From assembly GCA_014529385.2 (NCBI GenBank), contig CM043956.1:61019120-61083119 (forward strand): DNA of 64,000 bases, read 5' to 3'. Position numbers and translations under genes: made by a program. Below the pieces are notes generated by a model. It had not been told where the DNA came from. It searched no databases and saw only the letters and a list, made by a program, of their open reading frames with translations. Shown in pieces: positions 57,770 to 64,000 of this stretch (the first letter of the stretch is position 1; every line of letters starts with the position of its first letter). Source of the DNA: Adiantum capillus-veneris. Taxonomy: Eukaryota; Streptophyta; Polypodiopsida; Polypodiales; Pteridaceae.

Positions 57770-59208
57770 TGCAATGGTGCGTACTCTTACAATACATCAA
57801 CATGAAGATGTGTGTTCTTTCATTGGGTAAGTCTTGAAGATGAAGGGGTTGACGATTGCAAGTTCAAATTGATGTTTTCATTAGAAAAAGAAGTGTTGTC
57901 CATTTCTAGAGTAGAAAACAATATCCATGATGTTGCTCTGAGGTTCACAATGAACTATTAGAATGAGTAGTTGTAAATAATGATTACACTACGAGGCTTA
58001 CTCTTAATATTGAGCATTAGTATCACATGCATGGCATTCATGCCAAACTCATAGAAGAAAACCTTTTGTCGAAGAGAATCCATGAGGCTACTTTAAGACT
58101 ATCCATTAAGTTTCAAGAATCCAAACAAATAAATCTTAGACACACTAGACCCAATCTATGATATGAGTGCATGCTAAAAAGCAATTTGATATAGACCCAT
58201 TCTTTTAGAGCTCAATGTAGAGAAGAAACTCTTCCAATTGGTGTCCCATTGTGAGTCCACCTTCTCAATAAGAATATTAAATTTGCAATGAGAGGTAATA
58301 TGTGTACTCTCACACACACGCACACGCGCACACACACACACATAAACAAATGTGACAAGAAAGAGTGCTTAATTTTCAATTCCCCCTCTTTTGATTTAAA
58401 GAGGAGGTGGAATGTATTTGGAAAGGTAAAGGGTGAAGGGCTTGTTTATCCTAATGGGCTTGTTATGTTTAATTTTAAGAGAGGGAAAACTTGATTAATC
58501 ACATAAAGTTTTTTATTATCATTCTCTCCTCTCTTTTGTTTTCTATAAAATGTCACACTCTCTCTTCCTTTTTCTTTAGATCGATCTCTCTCTCTCTCTC
58601 TCTCTCTCTCCCCCTTTGTCTTCTTCTTCTTTCTATCTCCCACATAGAGAAGCACATGTAAGCCCTTTGTGCACACACAAATATGCCAGTCATTCAAAGC
58701 CATGACTATACTTTCGGGGGGTGCACTATGTAATCATGTTAATGTATAACGTGAGTTTGAAAGGAGGGGTTTTAAAATGCAATAATTTTAGGCAATCTAA
58801 CAAAGATACATTAAAATAAGGGGTTTTTATATTCAATTTTGGAAAAAATCCCTAAAATAAGGGGTCATTTTATTCATTCAGACATGTTAAAAGAGGAGTT
58901 TTTTAATGTCCCGCGAATGCATGTTATATAGGGGGGTATTGAACGGTGAACCCCTCGAGACTATACTCCAAAACTCAATCTTAGTTGCTAGTCATCCATT
59001 AGGTCTCCCCAATCTCAGAAAAATAAAAATTCTTTCAAAACATATTAAGTGCATAAGTGAAGGGTGAGTTTAAAAAATGAAAAGATAGATAAAGGTGAAA
59101 AGTCAAAATACATGTGAAGGTGGAAAGTCAAAAGAACTTTTGTGTCCGTATAAAGAGGTGTTTCTGTTCTCCTTTATTTTTCCTTTAGCGTTTTCTTCTC
59201 TTTAGAGT

Positions 59209-59255
<47 letters not shown>

Positions 59256-60680
59256 GTTGTATCTGTCCTTCCCAACTAATACTATTGCAAATCTTTGTGC
59301 TTCACCATTTCCCGTTGCTACGTGCTATAGACTAGTGCATCAATTCTGTTGTTATTGAGGGAATCTTTGAATTAGGAATACCTTTAAATTTTTTTGAAGC
59401 CATTAGGAATACCTTTTAATTTCATCGAGTCTCAAACTAAATCTTGATTCATGTATGCAAGGAGTTGGTAGCCAAGAGTCCCTTGATATACATACAACTT
59501 TACTAACTCAAGGTAAGAAGTCTACAATGCATGAAAGAGAAAATATAACATAAAGGGGAACTAGTATAATTTTTTCATAAAAAAAGTAAAAGTGATTTTC
59601 AAAAAGCAAGTGTACCTTTTGATTTTTGTTTAAAAAAAATATGATTCTACAATCAAGAATCTACCCACATTGAAATGTTAGTAAGCTAAGGCTTGCTTTT
59701 TAAGGTTATTTTGCATGGTTTGTAACCAATTATAACATGCATGCTGGATTTGGTTAAGAAGAATGTGTGGTGGCTAATTAACGGTAATTAAATCTTGAAG
59801 AAGAGTTAGAGAAAGAGTATATTGCATAGATGGCTATTATCATGCTATCGTTATAGCATGCATGCTAAATTTGGTTAAAGAGAATGAGTGGTGGTTGATT
59901 AGAGGTGATAAAAGATCCCAAAAGAGTGGGAGAAAGGACATCTTGCATGTAGATCGCAATCATCATCAGAGAAAAAGGCAAAAAATTATCATCAAAGTAA
60001 GGGTATATTGCATGTAGATGACTATCATTCTCAAAGAAACATGCAATAACTAAATTGATGGGGGGATACACTAAGAGATTACTTCCTAAACAAGGATGAG
60101 GAGAGAATGTCCATGATGGTAATAACCTATCATTTTTCATAGATAGTAACCCCAACCCTAGAGGATAAGAAAACACCTATTTAAGGTTGGTAAACTAAGA
60201 TTAAGATAAGAAAATTAAGGCTTTGACTAATTCCAAACTAATCTCATTGTTATACCAATAGAAGGAGAGAGAAAGACTCTAACATACACCACTATGTTTG
60301 CGTGTACAATGAGAGGAGCTTATATAGTTTAGTGACATGAGTGGCATAGCTGCTTAGGTTAGTTAGTATAAGCTAGAAGGTTTTCAATCCTAGAAGAGTA
60401 TATATCTATCCATCAATGATATGTTGGGCTTGTGAAAATGCTAAAGATCTCCAAAACTTCCAAACTTTAAATGCACAATTACAATGCAAATAATTAGTAG
60501 AAAATGGACCAAAATGAAGATCCAACTACACAAAATCTTGACCTGTATAATCTTCCACAGAAAGAATCTAAATTTGAGAGCATCATCCATGGCTCTATAA
60601 AATCTTAAGGCTATGTATTACTAGCACAATTTGAAATTTTTGACCAATGAGTAGTTCAAAAAGTTGTGAGTTTCATGCAC
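57770..60680. other. No recognised gene; microsatellites only
   Basis: Simple repeats: AC-type 58310-58345, CT 58585-58612 and CT 59213-59252. The rest is AT-rich. The only frame over 100 codons (minus 59865-60176) has no recognisable motif. The phrases AGAGAATG(T/A)GTGGTGG and TTGCATGTAGAT each recur at about 60-120 base spacing in 59750-60060, pointing to weak tandem repetition. Confidence 0.5.
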
Positions 60681-61534
60681 TAAGCAAAAAACTTATCAAA
60701 CACAACATCAGTTCCATCACGGTCTCAGACCCAAGACCTCACACACCTTTGAAGATGGTGAGAGCTAGCGGGGTATGAGAGTAGATTGAGAGGAAGAAGG
60801 AGTATTCTTACAAGAAAGATGTACATCTCCTCACATAATCACTCATATTAGCATAGCTTAGCGTAGTAAGTAGCATGGTAGAGGAGATGAGCATGCATTG
60901 AAGCTTGGCTCTTGGTTGGATTTGCATCACAAAGCCAAGAGTTTTTGGTGTAGGCCTCCCTTCTCACAAGCTTGGAGTAGGTGGTAAGCTTTCCATTAAA
61001 GCTTGAGAAGAAGAGAGAGTCTTCTTTGCTTCACAACTGCGATTGTGTGAGTGTGTGTGATAATGCCTTGCAAAAATCAGCCCCCTCTCTCTCTTGGTCG
61101 ACCCCCCTTGCTAAATACTCATGCTATAGCCCTATTGGACCTCCCCAAGCCTAGCCAATGGAAATTAAGCAGCATAAGTGATAGCCTTCTGACATGTGTC
61201 CCCCTTTCCCCTTTTGTGAGAGCTTTAGGTAATTATTTAATTCAACTAAACTCTCATTGGACCCCTTTAGCTCCTGGCCAGTAGGAATTAGGCAAGCCAT
61301 TGGGCTGCTGAATGCTCATTGGACCCCTTGGGAGACTATCCAATAGTCTTCTAGAGAGCTTGATTCTTATTGGTTCTTTTATTAAGTGTTTTTAAATAAA
61401 TTAAACTAGATTTACTCTAGCTTAATTCTCATTGGTCCACCTCCAAAGCCCTACGATAGGAATTGAGTACACCTTGTGGGCATCTGGGCTAGGGAGCTGA
61501 CATGTGTCCCTCATTCCCTTTGTGTAAAGGGAGC

Positions 61535-61567
<33 letters not shown>

Positions 61568-61945
61568 TTTCTCTCTCATCTCCTATTTCTAGGGCTCGCC
61601 CCCTCCTATGTAGGGATGGTTGAAGACTTTTGGGACACACACAAAGCATCCAAATTTCCTAAGCTTTGACCTTTGGACACAACCTTTGAATTTTTGGAAC
61701 CTTAGCATTTTGGAAGTCTTAATGGGCTGAACCTTAGGGTCTTTTAAGCCCATTGTTGCACATTGCTCTTTTGCAAATGGCCCTCCCTTTGGATCCCTAT
61801 TTTCCCTCCTTTGGATCCCTAGTGTGGTCGGTCTGCTAGCTTAACCAATATTCTAGATTTTTCTCCCCTGGAACTTCCCCATATTAAATGATCAGTTTAA
61901 CATGAGAAAATTATTTAGGAGAGTTAGATATTGATTATTATGACA
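60680..61945 (-). repeat. 3' LTR of a minus-strand Ty3 element
   Basis: The minus strand starts TGTCATAATAATC at 61945, directly after a purine tract AAGAGAGAGGTAA (61958-61946). It shares ordered blocks with 53788-55264. A GT run is at 61538-61565. The lower border is uncertain because similarity fades near 60680. Confidence 0.7.
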
Positions 61946-62298
61946 TTACCTCTCTCTTGAAATCATAGTCGTCCTCGACTATGGGGTAGAGAAGATAAAG
62001 CATATTCATTAGTCCTTTTCCTAGCGATTAGAGGATCCCTATGCTACCCTATGACATCTTTCCAGAATGGATGACTAGTCCATTTGGCGCTTGAGTGCCA
62101 AAGTTGCCGCAAGTATGTCTGCACATTAGTCCTATCAATCTTCCATAGTAGAGTGACAAGCTCTACTTGGTGTTTGGGAGACGTCGTCTCCGCAAACTTG
62201 ATCTAAGCATGCATACTACTTCACTTTTGTGCACAATAAAGAAAAAGAGAGTCTTATAAGACAAAAACATTGTTCATTTTTAACATTTGTACATTTGC

Positions 62299-64000
62299 TT
62301 ACTCTAGGGAAGCATTGTAAGCATTGACCAGGTTTAGGTTATTCTTTAATTGTATGCCTTGCATCCATCTAGCATCTTCAAAAGGATAATTCTTATACTT
62401 AATAAGATATCGTCGGATAGTCTTACTGCCTCTTAGTACCTTGTCTTCATGTCGGAGAATGGACTCGGGCTGCAACACCTCTTCTTGGTCCTTGATCTCC
62501 GGTGGGTCTTCAATAGTTGGTTCTTGAGGTGGCTCTCCTTTGTAAAGCTTTAATAGGCACACATGGAAAGCAGTGTGTATGAGCCAATGACTAGGAAACT
62601 TGAGTTGATAGGCCATCTCATTGATTGGCCTAAGAATCTGGAAGGGATCATAGTACCTTTTTGCTAACTTAGCATAGTACTTTTGGTGTCCCGTAGGATT
62701 CTTGCCCGTGGTGTGCCTTAATCGAGCCTTGGGAAATTTGAGTAAGACCCAATCATTTTCTTTAAAGGCTTGGGCTCTTCTGTGCTTGTCAGCCGCAGCC
62801 TTTTGCCTTTGCTGTGAGATAGAGATAGCATCCTTAATCTTTTGGAAAGATTCTTGTAGGTCTCCGCTATACTCATCTGCAGCAAATATCTTCCCGTGTA
62901 CCTTAAGTAGCAAGGGACATTTTGATCTTCCCTCAATTACCTCAAAAGGTGCTTTTCCCATGGAAGTACGTACAGTGTTATTGTAGGCATACTCCACTAA
63001 GGGTAAGTCTTTCTCCCATTGGGATCTTTGATCTACTTCCGTTACATAGGCTTTTGGTAGATCGAGAATTGTTAGGTTAGCTATTTCACTTTGGCCATCC
63101 GTTTGCGGGTGATAGGCCGAAGATAAGTTTAGCCTTGTTCCTAATCTCTCAAAGAGACCCTTCTAGAAATTACTGGTCATTCTAGGATCTCTATCCGACA
63201 CTATGGAAATTGGCAAGCCATGGTACTTGAAGATTTGTGAAATGAAGAGGGTTGCCATTTGATGGGCTTTGATAGTCTTTTTGACAGGTATAAAGTGAGC
63301 TTGTTTATTGAACCTGTCTACTATCGTCCATATTCCCATATTCGCATGTATAGACTTAGGCAACGAAAGATAAAATCCATGGATATGCTCTCCCATGGTG
63401 ACTTTGGAATTGGCAAAGATTGAAGCAATGCAGGTTGCTTCCCTCTATCAAACTTTGTCTTTTGGCATACCACGCATTTAGAAACATACTCTTGTATGTT
63501 TGCTTTCATGGTAGCCAATAGAAATATGTTTCAATCCCCTTTAAGGTAGACTGAATCCCTCTATGCCCCGCATAAGGAGGAGCATGAGATTCATACATTA
63601 CTTTCTCACGCAGTGAGCTAGTAACGCATAGTCTATTGCCATAGAGAAGATAACCATCTTGTAAGGTAAATGGTTCCTCTTTCTTCCCTAATGCAAGGGC
63701 TGAAATCACATCTCTAAAATCGGGATCAATAGCATACTCATCTATCATAGAAGATAGATCATTGTGAGTTGCTATGGAAACCGCATTCACTCCCGGCCAT
63801 CTTGAGAGTGCATCGGCTACTTGATTATGCTTGCCAACAATGTGAGCAATATGAAAATGAAATTGCGAAAGGAAATTTTCCTACCTCATTTGTTTGTCGG
63901 AGAGCTTGGTCTACGTCATGAAGTACTTAAGACTTTGGTGATCTGTTCGCAGAATGAAAGGAGTCCCCAATAAATAGTGCTTCCATGAGTCTAAGGCATG
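62299..64000 (-). pseudogene. RNase H end, integrase and chromodomain (minus strand)
   Basis: Near 63800-63870: FHFHIAHIVGKHNQVADALS, the RNase H end. 63790-63506: SLREKVMYESHAPPYAGHRG, TYFYWLP, the integrase zinc region, then CVVCQKTKFDRGKQPALLQS. 63396-63163: WTIVDRFNKQAHFIPVKK (Asp) and LPISIVSDRDPRMTSNF (Asp). The Glu segment lies in a broken stretch (63160-63000). 62997-62299 is an open frame of 232 codons: MEYAYNNTVRTSMGKAPFEV, YYDPFQILRPINEMAYQLKF and the chromodomain ILRHEDKVLRGSKTIRRYLI, KYKNYPFEDARWM. Breaks are few (about three), so this is the best-kept integrase here. Confidence 0.8.

Larger units (their letters stand above)
60680..64000 (-). mobile_element. 3' part of a chromodomain Ty3 element, continuing beyond the window
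   Basis: Order on the minus strand: RNase H end (from 64000), integrase (63790-62700), chromodomain (to 62299), a short gap, purine tract, then LTR. It belongs to the same LTR family as the element at 52518-55264, but it is a separate copy because that copy's LTR is a 5' one. Confidence 0.8.

Overview
The window looks like nuclear DNA of a land plant, most likely a fern (inference). The grounds are GT-AG introns, long CT/GA and GT/AC microsatellites, decayed pentatricopeptide-repeat (PPR) pieces with fern-style wording (MYAKCGALHKA-like, SLDAITYTC), fragments of a plant phenylalanine ammonia-lyase gene, and several nested Ty3 retrotransposons. No operon, CRISPR array or tRNA/rRNA gene was recognised. 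Nearly all coding sequence is transposon-derived and broken; the best candidate for a resident gene is on the minus strand at 16776-18077.

Layout. 1-3300: nothing clear except a PPR scrap near 2850-3190. 3314-12970: a 9.66 kb Mutator-like element (MULE) with matching terminal inverted repeats of about 70 bp. It holds two divergent genes: a decayed MULE transposase with a SWIM zinc finger (plus strand), and a spliced gene of at least eleven exons (minus strand). The minus-strand gene starts with a ParB/sulfiredoxin-like domain and ends with a DNA N4/N6-type methyltransferase-like domain and a proline-rich tail. This cargo is the most interesting thing in the window. 14171-15300: a hAT transposase remnant. 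16776-18077: a hypothetical plant protein with an OCTOPUS/DUF740-like cysteine motif.

19131-35215: a tandem array of four units of about 1.1 kb. Each unit joins a Helitron-like 5' end to one exon fragment of phenylalanine ammonia-lyase. An Athila/Tat-like Ty3 element (21056-32892) sits inside the second fragment. Its two LTRs and a near-perfect 5 bp target duplication are visible, and its reverse transcriptase has been deleted.

35740-36410: a decayed PPR gene. 36429-42424: two copies of one Ty3 family facing each other as an inverted repeat. 42569-52517: a chromodomain-bearing Ty3 element with a very long 5' LTR containing a 150 bp tandem repeat; its 3' LTR is cut short at 52517. 52518-55264: the 5' end of another Ty3 element on the minus strand. 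55525-57754: a spliced gene of an unidentified family on the minus strand. 60680-64000: the 3' LTR and pol end of a further minus-strand chromodomain Ty3 element from the same LTR family as 53788-55264.

All calls come from reading the sequence by eye. Exon joins were checked for GT-AG borders and reading phase by hand, and no database search was run.
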